From positions 4,008,815 to 4,072,814 of the forward strand of contig JAGGNK010007448.1 in NCBI GenBank assembly GCA_017590115.1: a stretch of DNA of 64,000 bases, in the 5' to 3' direction. This document shows, piece after piece, positions 23,171-35,246 of the stretch; within the stretch, counting starts at the first letter, position 1, and each line of letters begins with the position of its first letter. Position numbers and translations under genes: made by a program. The notes beneath the pieces were generated by a model, which was not told where the DNA came from, searched no databases, and saw only the letters and a list, made by a program, of their open reading frames with translations. This DNA comes from Montifringilla adamsi (lineage: Eukaryota; Chordata; Aves; Passeriformes; Passeridae).

Positions 23171-23934
23171 AAATGGAATTCGCTTTTGTCACACACTTCT
23201 TGAGTGAAATCAGGCAACTCATTAAAGCCTCCCAAAAAAAAAAAAAAAATAGCCACCTTAAAATGTCTAATTTTGTATTTAAATACAGGTTGCAAGGACC
23301 TCTCCACACCAGGCTGGCTGATCTCCCTCTGCCCAGAGCCTGCAGGTCCCACAAGGCTGAGGCAATCCCAAGGCCAAGGTAATTCCAAGTGTAATCCCAA
23401 GTCTGCTTTTGGCAGGGGAAGTAGAGGAAGACTCTGCTTATAAATCCCCCCCAAAGACTGAATTTTCTGGAGCCTTCTGCACCACAAAATTAGCCTGTGG
23501 AGCAGGAGGCTCAACACTCTTGCACCACTGGGCCGCATCAAGGATAAACACATTAAGGCGAGGCATTAAGATCCTGTGGTAATTAGGAGCCATATAAGTA
23601 ACTTAGATATAGAATGAAGCTACTAATAATGCATGAATGCAAAGCCTTAAGAAGTTTGCTTCATATAAAACACCCAGCTATTCGCTGGCTTAGCTCAATT
23701 CTCTGAAGCTGCAAATTCAGGCTGAAGATCTTAGGAGAATGTGCTCGTTCTGGGAGATTTTTTTTCCTTGTCATACTTAAAATATTGCTGAGCCCAACTT
23801 TTTGTTATAGGCAAGGCTTCTCCCATAGCTCCCAGCCAGACTAGAAAATGTAGAAAGGCAGGGATATTTTTTTAAAATTTTTTATTTTAAAAAAAGCACA
23901 TAAAATTAGGCATAGGGCTTGGGGGAAGATTCAG
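23171..23934. other. Gene-free DNA with a candidate conserved block
   Basis: After an A16 run (23234-23249) and a mixed segment, the stretch at about 23545-23720 becomes AT-rich and repeat-free, with motifs such as GGTAATTAGGAGCC and CTAATAATGCATGAATGCAAAG. It resembles a vertebrate conserved non-coding element in texture. No exon or RNA is recognised. Confidence 0.45.
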
Positions 23935-24095
23935 ACTAAGGGAGTGTATCTAATGGTCAGGCCAGGGAGATGGAATCAGTATTCCTGCCACTAATTCACT
24001 CTGTAACCTTGTGCTGTTACTAAGCTTTTTCGTGCTCTATTTTCCTCGTCAGTAAAATGAGTATTATAATAGTTACCTTCCTGATAAGGGTTTCA
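23935..24095 (+). mobile_element. MIR-like SINE
   Basis: Landmarks of MIR appear in the right order and orientation: a head resembling the tRNA-derived part (GTGTATCTAATGGTCAGG for the usual gtggcctaatggttaga), then CCTGCCACTAATTCACTCTG, then TAACCTTGTGCTGTTACTAA for the usual gaccttgggcaagtcactt, then TATTTTCCTCGTCAGTAAAA for the usual cagtttcctcatctgtaaaa, and TGAGTATTATAATAGTTACC. Four ordered landmarks over about 160 bases make this the best MIR call in the window. It is an old, non-mobile fossil. Confidence 0.8.
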
Positions 24096-27000
24096 GTTAA
24101 TCAATTTCTAAAGCCCTTAAGTACAGAGAGACAAAGCTATCATATCAACAAAGTCCAGCATTTATCTCTGCCTGAATATTCCCTGAACTTCACCAGCTGT
24201 AAAGGAATAGAACCTGAACTGTTTAAACCCCAAAAAGTCCCATTGACTTTGATGAGTAAACACTATTTCTTGCAACTACTACCCGTGGTTTTTTGGTCAC
24301 AGGCAGGATTTGCTGCTTAAAAATGTGTTTGAAAAGCAAATTAAAAAGGTTTCAGGTGGGCTGGAAGAATTAAACTCCCCCATGACTGAATTGCTTGCAC
24401 AGTTTACCTGTGCTGCTCCTTGCAGTAGCTCGAGTCAGTCTTTGTGCTACTGCTGGTAGCAGGAGACAGGAAAAAAAGTGCTCAGGGGTTTTGCTCAGAA
24501 TTCTGAATTTTTGCCAAGGAAAGAGGAGGAGGAAATAATGAACATTTGACGGGTGTTTTTCAAACAATAGAATACTAAATTATGGTCTGGGAAGGAAGAT
24601 CTTTTCTTATAAGAGCTGACTAAGGAGCTTAGCAAAACTGAAGGGTGAAAGAGAGGAGGGATTGTTGTGTATAAGTAGATCAGGGTGTAGCAGCAGGGAA
24701 GGAAAAGAGCCATTAAATCAAAAGGACAATGCTGAAAGAACAAATGGGTATAATAAACAGACCTTTAATAAATTCAGGTATTAATTAGAAGAATGCATTT
24801 AAATATCAGAAGAGCTGGATTATAGCCAGAGGCAGGTAAGGAGTCCACTCAGCCATAAGCTGGGCAGGGGAGTGGACCTGAAACCAACCCCATCCCTGTC
24901 TGATGCTCAAGCAAGTAACTTGATTTAAGTATTTCACAGTTTTTCCTTCAGTTTACGGCATTTCCAGGAAAATGTAAAAGATATTCTCCTTTCTTCAAAG
25001 TACCTTCCTACACACATCACAGCAGATTTTAAATAGAGGAGGTAGCTACATCATCCTTGTGTGATACATACCTTCCTTCTATCCCACTCTTTCCTCCACA
25101 CTCAGGGTTTACTGCCTTCTCTCACTTCTGTTACTGCCCAATCCTTACCTCCTCTTCCTCATTTACCTTGCAGCCCAAACCCTTTCAGTCCTGTCCTTCA
25201 TTAAGGCAACAAACAGCTGCAGTTGACGCTTACAATCTTCAGCATATGTGGAGCAGCTTGAACGAAAACGTGTTTGTCTCCTTCCTTGCCCAGCTCACTT
25301 TGGGCTGCCTTGGCTTTCAGTGCACCAGCTCTCAACCTGCCTGAGTCCCAGCAGCTCAACACTTGAATAATTGAAGTGATTTACATTCCCCAAAGTGCAT
25401 CCAAACAGGTTTATTATGAGTCTTTGTGACTTGTTCTTTTAGAGCACTTCTCTGACGTCTGTTCTTCATCAGAGTTCACCACCCAAGTCAGTTCACAGTG
25501 ATAATGGCAAGGTAAGTGCTGTTTCTTGAAGTTTATTGTGGGAGTTAAGCCATCCAGGTTGGCTTAAATGATGGGTCTTTGTGTTATTTGAGGCTGTATA
25601 ATGTGCAGGTATGATAAAAACAAAACACACTGGAAAAAAAAATTAATTTCTCTATGTGGACTTTCTCTACCAAGAAATTGTACATGCTACTTCATGAGCT
25701 TTTACCCTCTTTTAGGGCAAAGTATTGTTATTTATTTGTTTGTTTACTTATTCTCTGCCAGTTTTTCATATGCCAGCACATCCCTTGGGATACACAAATC
25801 ATTCTTGGGCTACTCTGGTCTGGCAGAAGAGGGTGTCCCTTTCTCCACGCCAGCAGCTCTCCACTTGGCAAAGCTTCTCTTACCCTGCGTTAGTTTATTT
25901 TTATTCCCCCAACTCTCCTCTGGTCTCCTCCACACTAAGATGGTGCCTCCTGCAGCTGCCTGCAAAATTCCAACTGGCCTTACACAAACAAGTTTTGCCC
26001 TGCTGCTGGAAAATCTTCTCTTTCCACTTTCTGACCTGTGTCCAGAAGGCATCAAGTCCTCCCTCTGGATGCCCCTTAGGGGCTGTAGTGCCCCTGAGGG
26101 GGACAAGGAAAGCATTTTTATAGCTGCTGTGGAACTGAGAAAGTCTTTATCCAAGGCCATGTGGAAGTTGGTAGAAGAGTTTGTACAGCACTGGCACTCC
26201 AGACTCTGTCCTGTGGTTCAATCCTAAGTTTGTCCTTCCTTCTGAATTTGTACAGGTTCCTCAGGTTACTTTGTCACATCTCAGTACTGTGTAGTCAAAA
26301 TTCCTCTCTGTGCTTTCTTCCATCCCCTTCTTCACCATTTCCCTGCCTCACTGCACTGCTGGTCTCTCAGCTTTCCCTGCCCTGCTTTGTCCATCACTCT
26401 GAAGCTCCTCTCCTTGTCACAAGAGTCTGTCTGCTCACATTTGAACACATACCACTCATGGTAAGCAGCACATCAATCCTGCATTCCCTGTCCTAATGTG
26501 GCATGTGGGAATCTCTCTGGAGCCCACAGTGAGGGTTACAGCTTCCTCCTTGACCTGTGAATTCCCTCCTGTTGTGGGGACTGAGCACTGGTCCCTCATC
26601 CACTAAAAGAAGATTTCAGCCTCATTTTTCACTGGCAGTGACCAGAATGACCAATCTGCTGCCTGCTGAGCAGCAAAAGGTCAGGCCAAGTCCACTTTGT
26701 GGCTACTTGTTTTTCTCCACAGTGACCAATTTCAGGCAGTAATAGAAGCATCAATAATGTCTCTGTCTTCCCTGACTGCTTCATTTCTTCTTTTTCTTTT
26801 TCCCTATTGATTGAAATATTGCAGCATCCATTTGTTAGCTGGGTTCCTGTGAGGAAGGCTGAGGCACTCACACACAGCTCATGTCTTCCTCAGGAGAAGG
26901 ATGTGAGGAGCTGAAATAATTTGGGATTGTGGAAATGGTGGCCACAGAACACAACTTGTGATCTCCTTGGCTTAGGCTTTTCTGTGGCTGAGCTTTTGGT

Positions 27001-28589
27001 GCTCTGGGGAGTCACCTGGCAGCTGGAATTGTTCTCTTGTGTTTGCATGCTGACAAGTACAAAGGAAAGGCCCCCTCAGACCGGAGGAAAAACCCTCTCC
27101 AAGGGCTGATCACTGCAGTTCCTGCTGCCAGAGCTGCAGGTGAAGCTGAGAGCAAGAAGGAGCCTTAAGGCCAGGAGCTGTGTGGCACAGGTGTCCCCAG
27201 AGCCACCCCAGCTGTGTCCATGTGGAGCACAATCCATCTAGTAGGAATTCTGTGAAAACCAAGTCTTACTTCCATCTAGGTGGGGGAAAAAACCAAAAAA
27301 ACCCAAAACCAACAACCCCAAAAATCCCAAATTACCAGAGAGCTTAATAAGAGGCCACGATTCTTCCCTGAGGCTGGGTCAGGCTTACCAAGATCCCTCA
27401 GCCAGGAGCTTTGTTGAATTTCACAGCTCCCTTTTCTCAGAACAAGTTAAAATTCAACTGTGTTCCTGCACCCCCAGCCCAAGACTCGTTTTTTTGAGCC
27501 ATCACAAGGAATGGGAAGATGATACACTCATTTTGGATTCTGCCAGGCAGATCCTGCATTGTGCAGAGTCAGACCTTGTTTCTTGCTATTTTCCTGTAAT
27601 TCTACTTCCAATTTCTAATTGTAAATTAGAATTTAATCCAATTTCTAATTCAAATTTCTCATTCCCCACCTTGTAACTGCCCCCACAGCCTGTCCTGCCT
27701 CACCACAGACCTTGATGGCATCTAATAGTCATTGGGATTGCCTTTGGGTGGTGTAGGACATTTCCTGCTTCTGCACTGACCTACTGCTCTGCAGACTCTG
27801 TATCCCATCAGAATCCTCCTCTGGAATACAGCTCCTTGCTGTATTCAATTCTGATTGTTGTTGACAGCTGAAAACTTGATGGAATTTGGTGGGTTTAAAC
27901 AAATCTGTTTCTGCAAGCACAGGCTTTTGATTGCAAGGGCTTTGTAGTTTAAAATTGCTGAAGTTAATTGATATTCAAGAGTGATTATTCAATGGTAATG
28001 CATTCATAAACAATGTCAGTGCTCATTTGAAAAATTAAAACATTAATTTAAATTAAACTGTAAACAAGGGAAAGATGTTGTGTGAGTAAGGATTGAGAAG
28101 GGCCTGCAGAACATTTGACTGCAGTGATATTGTACCTATATCCATATGGGACATGTGCATTTTTAAATCTGGTGACTCAAAACCATTTCAGGCCTTATTT
28201 TCTACCTCTTCTCAAAGTCCTTCTTCTTTACTAAGAGGAGATGGTACTCAGTGGTCACTGAATCTTCAGAAACCTCTGTCAACAATCTTCTCCATCAAAC
28301 ATGTCGTCTGACTGGGACGTGTGACCTCCCAAGCTGGGATGTGATGGCACTCCCACCCCATGAAGTTCTTGCTGTGATTAAAATCAACCCATTTGGGGCT
28401 GAAAAAAAAAATTACTACTGCTTGTTTTCATGATCTTGCCTTATATCACTTCCAACAGGAAAGGTTTCTTGGGTAGAGTGTGGCATTTGCTGAGACATTT
28501 CCCTGTCCTAATAAATCCCTGCTTTATAGATAGATGAGACAGGTTATAAGCCTGGGTCAATAAGGGAGGCTACAGAAGTACACAGAGCA
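24096..28589. other. Gene-free single-copy DNA
   Basis: No gene is supported. At about 24185-24275 lies a motif resembling the TCCCATTGACTTCAATGAG-like words of an old amniote-wide repeat, too short to call. A C/A-rich low-complexity patch lies at 27283-27335. The plus-strand frame of 208 codons at 25601-26227 has hydrophobic stretches but no recognisable family, no splice context and equally long frames opposite, so I do not call it. Confidence 0.5.
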
Positions 28590-28690
28590 GTGAGTTAAAT
28601 CTTGGGTGACCTGGGTTCAGGATTCTGCATTGCTACAGATCTCTCTAATCTTGAATAAGTCACCTCTTCTCTCCTGTTTTTTTGGGTTTT
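28590..28690 (+). mobile_element. MIR-like SINE remnant
   Basis: The order GAGCAGTGAGTTAAATC, TGACCTGGGTTCAGGATTC, TGCATTGCTACAGATCTC, CTTGAATAAGTCACCTCTTC corresponds to the MIR central region (acctgggttcaaatcc, tctgccacttact, cttgggcaagtcactt). The 3' end is replaced by T-rich sequence. Orientation is forward. Confidence 0.68.
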
Positions 28691-30287
28691 TTTTTCCTGT
28701 AACTTGACTCTGTCAACACTCTCCTGCATCATGGGTTTTTCAGAGTATAAAAAATACTCCAAAAGTGTGGAGGCAGTCAATGCAGGGGTAACGAGGGTCA
28801 TCTAAATACCATACTTAGATAAGTAAGAATGATTATTTTCCATCTCCTTTATCCCTGCATGATAAAAATGTTCCCAGAAATCATTATATACACCACATGA
28901 GCGAGAAGCAGCAGGCGAGTAATTCCCTGTCCCCAGCTATTTTCTACATGTGGACGAGGTATATTTTTGGAGGGAGATGGTTATTTTATTCCTTCTCTCG
29001 ACACATTGGTAAATAGGTTACATTTTGCACAAGTTTGTTCATCATGCCACCCCAGTAATATTAGCAAGTAAAATATATAAAGTTATTTGTGGTGAGTGAG
29101 AATCAAATCTCCTCTCAAGGATTACTGGCAATAGAAGAGGCAGAATGACTTTAATCCTGTCCAGCACTGAGAATTCCCAGTAGTTTCAATGTTCAAAGCT
29201 TTTGTTTTCTAGAAGTTTACCTTGGGTTCCCTGTGGATCACAGCAAACTTGATTTGGTGGAATCTGATCCCTGACATTTCTTCTAACACAGTCTCTATCA
29301 GATAGGAATCCCATTTTTTTTTCTTATGAGTGCAAAGCAAGGAGATTGTTCCTTAAAATGAACAAGAAAACATGAAATGTCTAAATCAGCTTTCTTTATA
29401 TGGCAAAACATATTTATTATTTATTTGTAAAAAAGATATAAGAAGCAGAACTGCTAGGCTCTATCTTTAGCAGCAAATGACCAATTTTACATTGTGTCCT
29501 TTCATGCCTCAGTTTCCCAGTATTCAGAAAACCATAATTAATTTTTAAGGCAAGATATCCCCTATCTATGCAATTCTATATTCCATTATGCTTGGTATAA
29601 CCATTAAATTATTTTTTTTAAAGCAAAATGATTTAAAACTGATAGTAAGAAATACTTTTCCTACACAGCACATAATTAACACATGGCACTCAATGCCACA
29701 GACGTTATTGAAGCCGAGAGCCTTGGAGGATTCACAAAAGGATTAGAGATTCATATGAATAATGGGAAATTCTATTAGAGAAAATAAAAAATGCATGAAG
29801 GATGGAGGACGTCATGCTTTGGGGTTATAAAGCAGCTGTTAATTGAGGCCAGAGACGTGCTGGGTGCCACTGACATCCTGGGATGGTTTTCCACAGGGTT
29901 TCTTGGGCAGGACAGCAAAGCTGGGCTGCTGAAGGGGTTGCTGGGCTGCCTGAAGCTCTGCCCTCTTCCAGTGAGGCAGCTCCTGTCTAAAGGTAACAAT
30001 AAAATAAAACTCAGAGCCAGCTATGGGTGAGCCATCACGGCCTGGTAACCCATGGCACAGAGGAACTGGGATTCTTGGCTTTGCTTCCAGCTGTTCCTGA
30101 CTTTCCAGCTGTGCAGGGAGGTTTTGGGGCACCACAAGCTCCCAGTGCAGGATGATGTCCCAGGCACCTTGGGACAAGTTCTGGCACACTCTCCCATCTC
30201 CCCCCTGTGTAACCCCACAAAACCCCCATGGGTGAATCACACCGGGCTGCTCTGTTGGTTTGAGGCCATTCCTGTCCAGTCTCCACC
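28691..30287. other. Gene-free DNA with two AT-rich candidate regulatory blocks
   Basis: Two blocks stand out by texture. About 28800-29090 is AT-rich, has few homopolymers and many palindrome-like words. About 29690-29850 includes ATGCAT and a near-CRE word (GACGTCA, 29808-29814). A GCCTCAGTTTCCC word at about 29508-29520 could be the end of another MIR copy. No exon or RNA gene is recognised. Confidence 0.45.
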
Positions 30288-30647
30288 TGTCATTGCCAGG
30301 CACCCCTGAAGGGGCAATAATTAGCGTTGACTCCATGATTCCAGAAGGCTGATCAATCAATTGCTTTTTTATATTATACTATTAAGAAACCCATTGCCCT
30401 TCCAGACAGTCTGATACAGGTGGACCCAATTGGTCCTTGAATCCCAACCATCACCAGTGGCCAATTAAGAAACCACCCTTTGGTAAACAAATCTCCATAA
30501 CACATTCCCCATGTGCACAACAACAGGTACAGCAAGTGAAGATAAGAGTTGTTCCTCAGTCTTTTCTCTGATCTTCTCACAGCCTTCCCCAGGACGTTGC
30601 CTGGGAAAGCTGTGCCTGCTCTCTGTGGCCAGAGAGCTGCTGCCACA
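30288..30647 (-). mobile_element. Solo LTR of an endogenous retrovirus, reverse
   Basis: On the minus strand the 360-base unit starts TGTGGCAGCAGCTC and ends CAATGACA, so it has the canonical TG...CA ends. The flanks are TCCACC on the left (30282-30287) and TCCACA on the right (30648-30653), a six-base target-site duplication with one mismatch; six bases is typical of class II (ERVK-like) integrations. Near its 3' end on the minus strand lie an AT-rich ATAATATAAA stretch and the words CAGCCTTCTGGAATCATGG, closely similar to the core of the LTR at 14381-14780. No internal genes flank it, so it is a solo LTR. The ends are well supported; the exact family is not named here. Confidence 0.87.
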
Positions 30648-31460
30648 TCCACATGCCTCCTGATCCAGAGCCTTCCACAGACACCTTTGCAGAAGTCCTG
30701 GAGCCATTTAACAAACACCTCAGGTAGCTGACCATGTCTGCAGCTCCTGAGCGAGCAATTACAGTTCATCCAACCAAAGGCTTTCATTTGATCCAGCCTC
30801 AATTAGAAGCAAAGGCATTGCCACATCTGCTCACGAGTTCAGAAGTGTCCACAGTTCCACTTAGATTATTGCTGTATTTCTGCAGCCTTTGATAGACTAA
30901 GATTGATTACAAAAAATAAGAAAAAAGAGTGACCTTCCTCAGACTTTTCCAGTGGTATTTCCGTTAGTATTTTATAATCACTGTTTAAGGGAGAAATTGC
31001 TCTCTGGTTATTAAGGTAAAAATTATCACCTTCTTTTACTAATAAAATCAATAAAGGCTCCTACCCTTTGAAAAGCCCAGAAACCTTCTCTCTCTTCATA
31101 ATTAAACATTTCAACCTAATCTGGAGCAATAATAACCTTCAAAGTTTTATAAAATTCCTAATAATAATATCTTACAAGCCACCTTTCTGCTCAGCAGGTT
31201 TCACAAATTGCAGCCCAGAATTTGGAAAGCATCTTTATTCATGGCTGGACTGAGATAAACATGTCAGGTTTTAAGGAGTTTTTTTTGTGGAGTTTCATCA
31301 TCAGTGGTAAACAAATCCCTGTAGGATATCTGAATGCTGCATTCCTGCACAAATTAAGGGCTGTTGTTTCTGGGTTTGCTATGGAGCAGCCAGGGGTTGT
31401 AATTTTTAATTGCTGGTGCCTCTAGCAGGGCATTTGCACTCACTCACAGACCTCTAAGGG
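30648..31460. other. Gene-free single-copy DNA
   Basis: The stretch is AT-rich from about 30860 to 31300 and holds no recognisable gene or repeat. Confidence 0.55.
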
Positions 31461-31945
31461 AATCATGGAATGGGTTGGGTGTGAAGGGAGCTCACAGCTC
31501 CTCTAGTTCCAAACCCTGCCATGGCCAGGGACATCTTCCACTGGACCAGATTTCTCAGAGCTCCATCCACCCTGGCTATGGCCATTTCCAAGGATGGGGT
31601 AACCTGTGCCAGGGCCTCACCACCCTCACAGCAAAGAATTTGTTCCTGTTATCTCATTTAAACCTGCTCTTTGTCAGTTTGAAGCTGTTCCCCCTTGTCC
31701 TGTCACTCCAGGCTCTGTAAACAACCCCTCTCCATCTTTCTTTAGGTTCTCTTCAGGTACTGAAGAGGACCACAATCAGGTCACCCCAGAGCCTTCTCCT
31801 CTCCAGGCTGAACAGTCCCAACTCCTTCAGCCTTTCATCAGAGCAGAACTGCTTCATCTCTCTGACAACCATTGTGTCCTCCTCTGGACTCTCTCCAACA
31901 TGTCCTTGTCCTTCCTGTGCTGGGGACTCCAGAAAGGATCAGGCT
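31461..31945 (-). mobile_element. CR1 LINE, longest sharp reverse copy
   Basis: The left edge reads AATCATGGAATGGGTTGGG, the reversed CR1 tail. The copy then runs for nearly 500 bases through all the familiar reversed landmarks: CTGCCATGGCCAGGGACA, GCCTCACCACCCTCACAGC, CCCTTGTCCTGTCACTCC, CTCTCCATCTTTCTTTAGG, CCAGAGCCTTCTCCTCTCC, GGCTGAACAGTCCCAAC and TCCTCCTCTGGACTCTCTCC. The distal part therefore enters the last portion of the reverse transcriptase reading frame, on the minus strand. It is 5'-truncated and carries no intact frame. Confidence 0.96.
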
Positions 31946-34539
31946 GTCAGAGATATTGACCATTTATAGCTAACTTCTATTAAAAACATATATTTTTTCA
32001 AAATGTTTTATTTTTTATATGTGTGTTGGAACACAGTGGGCAGAAGCCCTTTTTGATGTCCCTTGTTCCAGCAGGGTTAGCTGTGGATTTTGAGGGTCAG
32101 TGAAGGTGCAGACAGTGAGGATGAGAGCACTAAATATCTCTTAGGCCAGCTGGAGTATCAGTGTTCACTTACACAGTGGTAAAGGGGGATCAAAATTCCT
32201 AATCTCACATGGAGAGATACTGTTCCTGCCTCTCTAATTTCTCCTGTCCTTTTCTGGAGTTCCATTTATCAGGATTACTTGCTCCTCAGACAAGTTATCT
32301 CTGTCAGGCTTGAATGGCTGCTCTCCTGGGCACCGAGAGACATCCCAGCTAATTAACTATCATCCTACATTTGACGATGACGAGCATCCACTGAGAACCT
32401 TCCATCCCAGTGGATCTCTTGGAGCTCCACATATTAAACAAACCTGCCTGTGCCAAGCCCAGGGATTTCCTCCTCACAAATGAGTGGCAAGCAGTTCGGA
32501 GCCGAGTTTAGGGGCAGGCAGAGGAGCTGTGCTCCAGTTCATGGCAAGGGGAAGGAGTGCCCTGATGGAATGATTAACTTGTCTAGGAAAATGATGTCTC
32601 TGGAGGGATTTTATTTCACGTGTAGCTGCCACCAGGAGCCCTGCAACAGAGCAGGAAATACAGTTTAGGAATCCCCTCTCAGCAGTGCCCATGTACAGAA
32701 TTCCTGCAGGTATCACAGATGTGTGTGTCAACTTATAGTTAGGCAATCAGAACTCAAAATTCCTCATTTTGATCTAATCTAACCATTTCCTAGGCATAAA
32801 CATTTCTAAACATGGGTGTTTTCTTATGAAAGAGTGTCCTTTCAGTGCCTGTCCTTGAAACCTCTTAGGCATTCCCAAGGGATGACTGGGCTAATGCTGG
32901 ACTTTTTTGATCCATATTTAAGCCATTTCAATGAGGGATCTTAACCAGTGTTCTGTGGCCCTGAGTTGTGCTGTATGGACAAGTCCTCTGACTCCTTTAG
33001 GCATCTGGGAAACGCCTGTTTTGGGGCAAACCTTATCTCTAGAGTTCAGTTTTGTTTGGAGATGGCTTGGCTCTGGCTTTCAGCAACATCCTCAAATCAT
33101 GTAACAAAAATGCACATCTACATTTACAAGTAAAGATGAAAATCCCCAAAGCCTTTGTACCCCATCCCTTTCTCCCTCTGTGGGCGAAGACAATAATTTG
33201 TGCTCTGTACCAACAGATGAAAGAGCTGCCTAAACACTGAGTGCTGTTGTGAGCAGGACTCAGTGGGTGTGAATCTGTGCAGCCCCACTGAAGGGGACAA
33301 AACTCTGCTGATTTCTACCTGCTTTGGACTCAGGCCCTCTCATATTTATTACTGTTATCACCTGAACCTGAGTTGCAGCTCTCCTCCACGTTTACTCATC
33401 ACTGACCTTATCACATCTCCTTTCATTTGCTTCCTATCTGAACAATTTACATTTCACCTCCTTGGAGCTTTTTTTCCTTGGATGAGACTCCTTTCATCTC
33501 CCATCATAATGTTCAATAATGACATTTCCATTTGCTTTCCTTTTCATGAGGCTTCTTTTTGAAAACAGGATCTGACCTCTCTCTTTGTATTCTCCCATCA
33601 GCCAAGAATCACATTGAGCATGAATTTAATTGACTTATTACATCTTTACAGAATGTGGGTCCTTTAGGTTTGTGTGTGTTCTGTATGTTTGTTTGTTAAT
33701 TCCTGGGTCTTTGAGAAGTAGATTATGCAATTTCCAGAGCTTATTTCCCATTACTATTGAATCTTTCAATTGAACTGAATTTCATTGTGAGATGGAAAAT
33801 AGAATGAACTGAAAATTCAACTGAAAACATGTCAGTATTGTTGATACATATGCTAGTGCTATTATAGACTTTATCAGCTTATTTTCTCTTCTGGGGCTGA
33901 GTAGGGAGGAGAAACATCAAATAAACAAAAGCAAGCAGAGGTTTTTTCTTTCACTGAAAGAAATGTCTATATTACACAGAATAAAACCTTATTTGCCTTG
34001 TTTTGATGAACATGAAACCCCCCCTGATCCTGTTCTTCAGTCCTCAGAAGGAAAACTGCTCATTTCAAGAAATGTCCAGCATGACTTTTATTTAGCCACC
34101 TCCTGATCTGGTGCAAACTGGCCCCTCACTATTGACCCAGAGGGAATGCCATTGATTTTGCCTGCAGAGAATCTGGCCATTATGATAAAAATTGACATTG
34201 GTGCTGCTGGCACCTTGTGGCTCATGCCAGCAGGGTGCTGCTGTGACACACAACAACACAGAAGGAACCAGCGGGTACAAAACCTTCTTGCAATGTTTAG
34301 GTTGCATTAACAAACGTTGCTTTGTTGCTGGGGTCATGGCAAGATGCAATATTCCCCGGGAAGCAGAGTGTGGTGGAGAGCTCAGGGGACTGCAGAGAAT
34401 GGGATATGTAACCACTGTGCCTCATGGCTTTTTCTCTGATATTCCAGCACTTCCTGCTATTTGCCTTTTTGAGTATTTCTGAGCACTAAACTAGCATTTG
34501 ATAGAAGTAATTACAATGACTCCAAGATCCCATTCCTGA
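31946..34539. other. Gene-free single-copy DNA
   Basis: No gene is supported. AT-rich blocks lie at about 31970-32030 and 33600-33860. No interspersed repeat is recognised. Confidence 0.5.
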
Positions 34540-35080
34540 CTGGAAATGTGGAGTTTGGTTATTTTTCCTGTGTACATTACTTAGCACTTATCAAACACTG
34601 AATTTCATTTGTCATCACTTATCTCTTAATCACTTATTCTGTGATTCTCTACAGTCAGGTTCAGATTTGACTATGTTCAGTTATTTTGTGTCTTCCACAA
34701 ACTTCATCTTCTTTCTATGAACCCTCTTTTCCAGCCCAATTATGACTATATTAAATATGTTTATTCCTGGGTTTTTAGGTGCTTTAACAAGAAAATGTCT
34801 CTCATCCCATGAGCTCAGAGCTGCTTTAAGAGCTTTGAGATGCTACCATGAGAGATTTGTTTTGTTTTTTAATTTCTGAGCTCTGCATTGACTAAATCAT
34901 CCTTATTGATATATTCCTTAATCACTTGGAAGAGCCTGAAATGATTTGTGAGAGATGACTTCACTCTACAACTGCTGTATTGACTCTTCCCAAAGAATGA
35001 TGTGCTGCCCATGTGTTCACTAATTCTGTTTGGGTTATTTTCTAATAATTTGGCTTGGTGCAGCAATCGGACCTGGTGAT
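34540..35080 (-). mobile_element. Ancient CR1/L3-type LINE, decayed coding region
   Basis: Read in reverse, this is the coding part of a CR1-superfamily LINE. On the plus strand TTTCATTTGTCATCACTTA (34602 on), TTTTGTGTCTTCCACAAAC (about 34684-34702), CCTCTTTTCCAGCCCAATTA and TGTTCACTAATTCTG (about 35014) follow the usual antisense order of such elements. Reversed, 34684-34706 spells a K-F-V-E-D-T-K-like stretch, a decayed form of the F-A-D-D-T-K catalytic box of the reverse transcriptase palm. The frame is broken throughout. This is much older than the sharp CR1 3' ends elsewhere in the window. Confidence 0.72.
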
Positions 35081-35091
35081 TTGGGCTCCAG

Positions 35092-35246
35092 AGCTGGTTT
35101 GGTTTTGGTTTTGGGTTTTTTCGGGGTTTTTTGGGGGGGGGGGGGGGGGTTTTTTTTTTTTTTTTTGTTTTTTTTTGCTTTTGTTGTTTGTTTTGGGGGG
35201 GGTTTTTTTTTTTTTTTTTTTTTTTGGGTTTTTTGGGGTTTTTTTA
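35092..35246. repeat. Extreme G/T homopolymer tract
   Basis: The plus strand is almost purely G and T for about 150 bases, including G17 (35133-35149) directly followed by T17 (35150-35166), then G8 and a T run of over 20. The G-runs could form quadruplex structures, and the tract is likely unstable in replication and error-prone in sequencing. Frames crossing it are meaningless low-complexity translations. Confidence 0.97.

Noticed and set aside
25601..26227. 208-codon plus-strand frame with hydrophobic stretches
   Set aside because: Overlapped by long frames in other phases and on the other strand, with no recognisable family and no start context.
29455..29530. Possible third forward MIR copy near a GCCTCAGTTTCCC word
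   Set aside because: Only one landmark is convincing; the rest does not follow the MIR order.
31475..31959. Plus-strand frames over CR1
   Set aside because: These are antisense readings of the reverse CR1 3' end and not genes.
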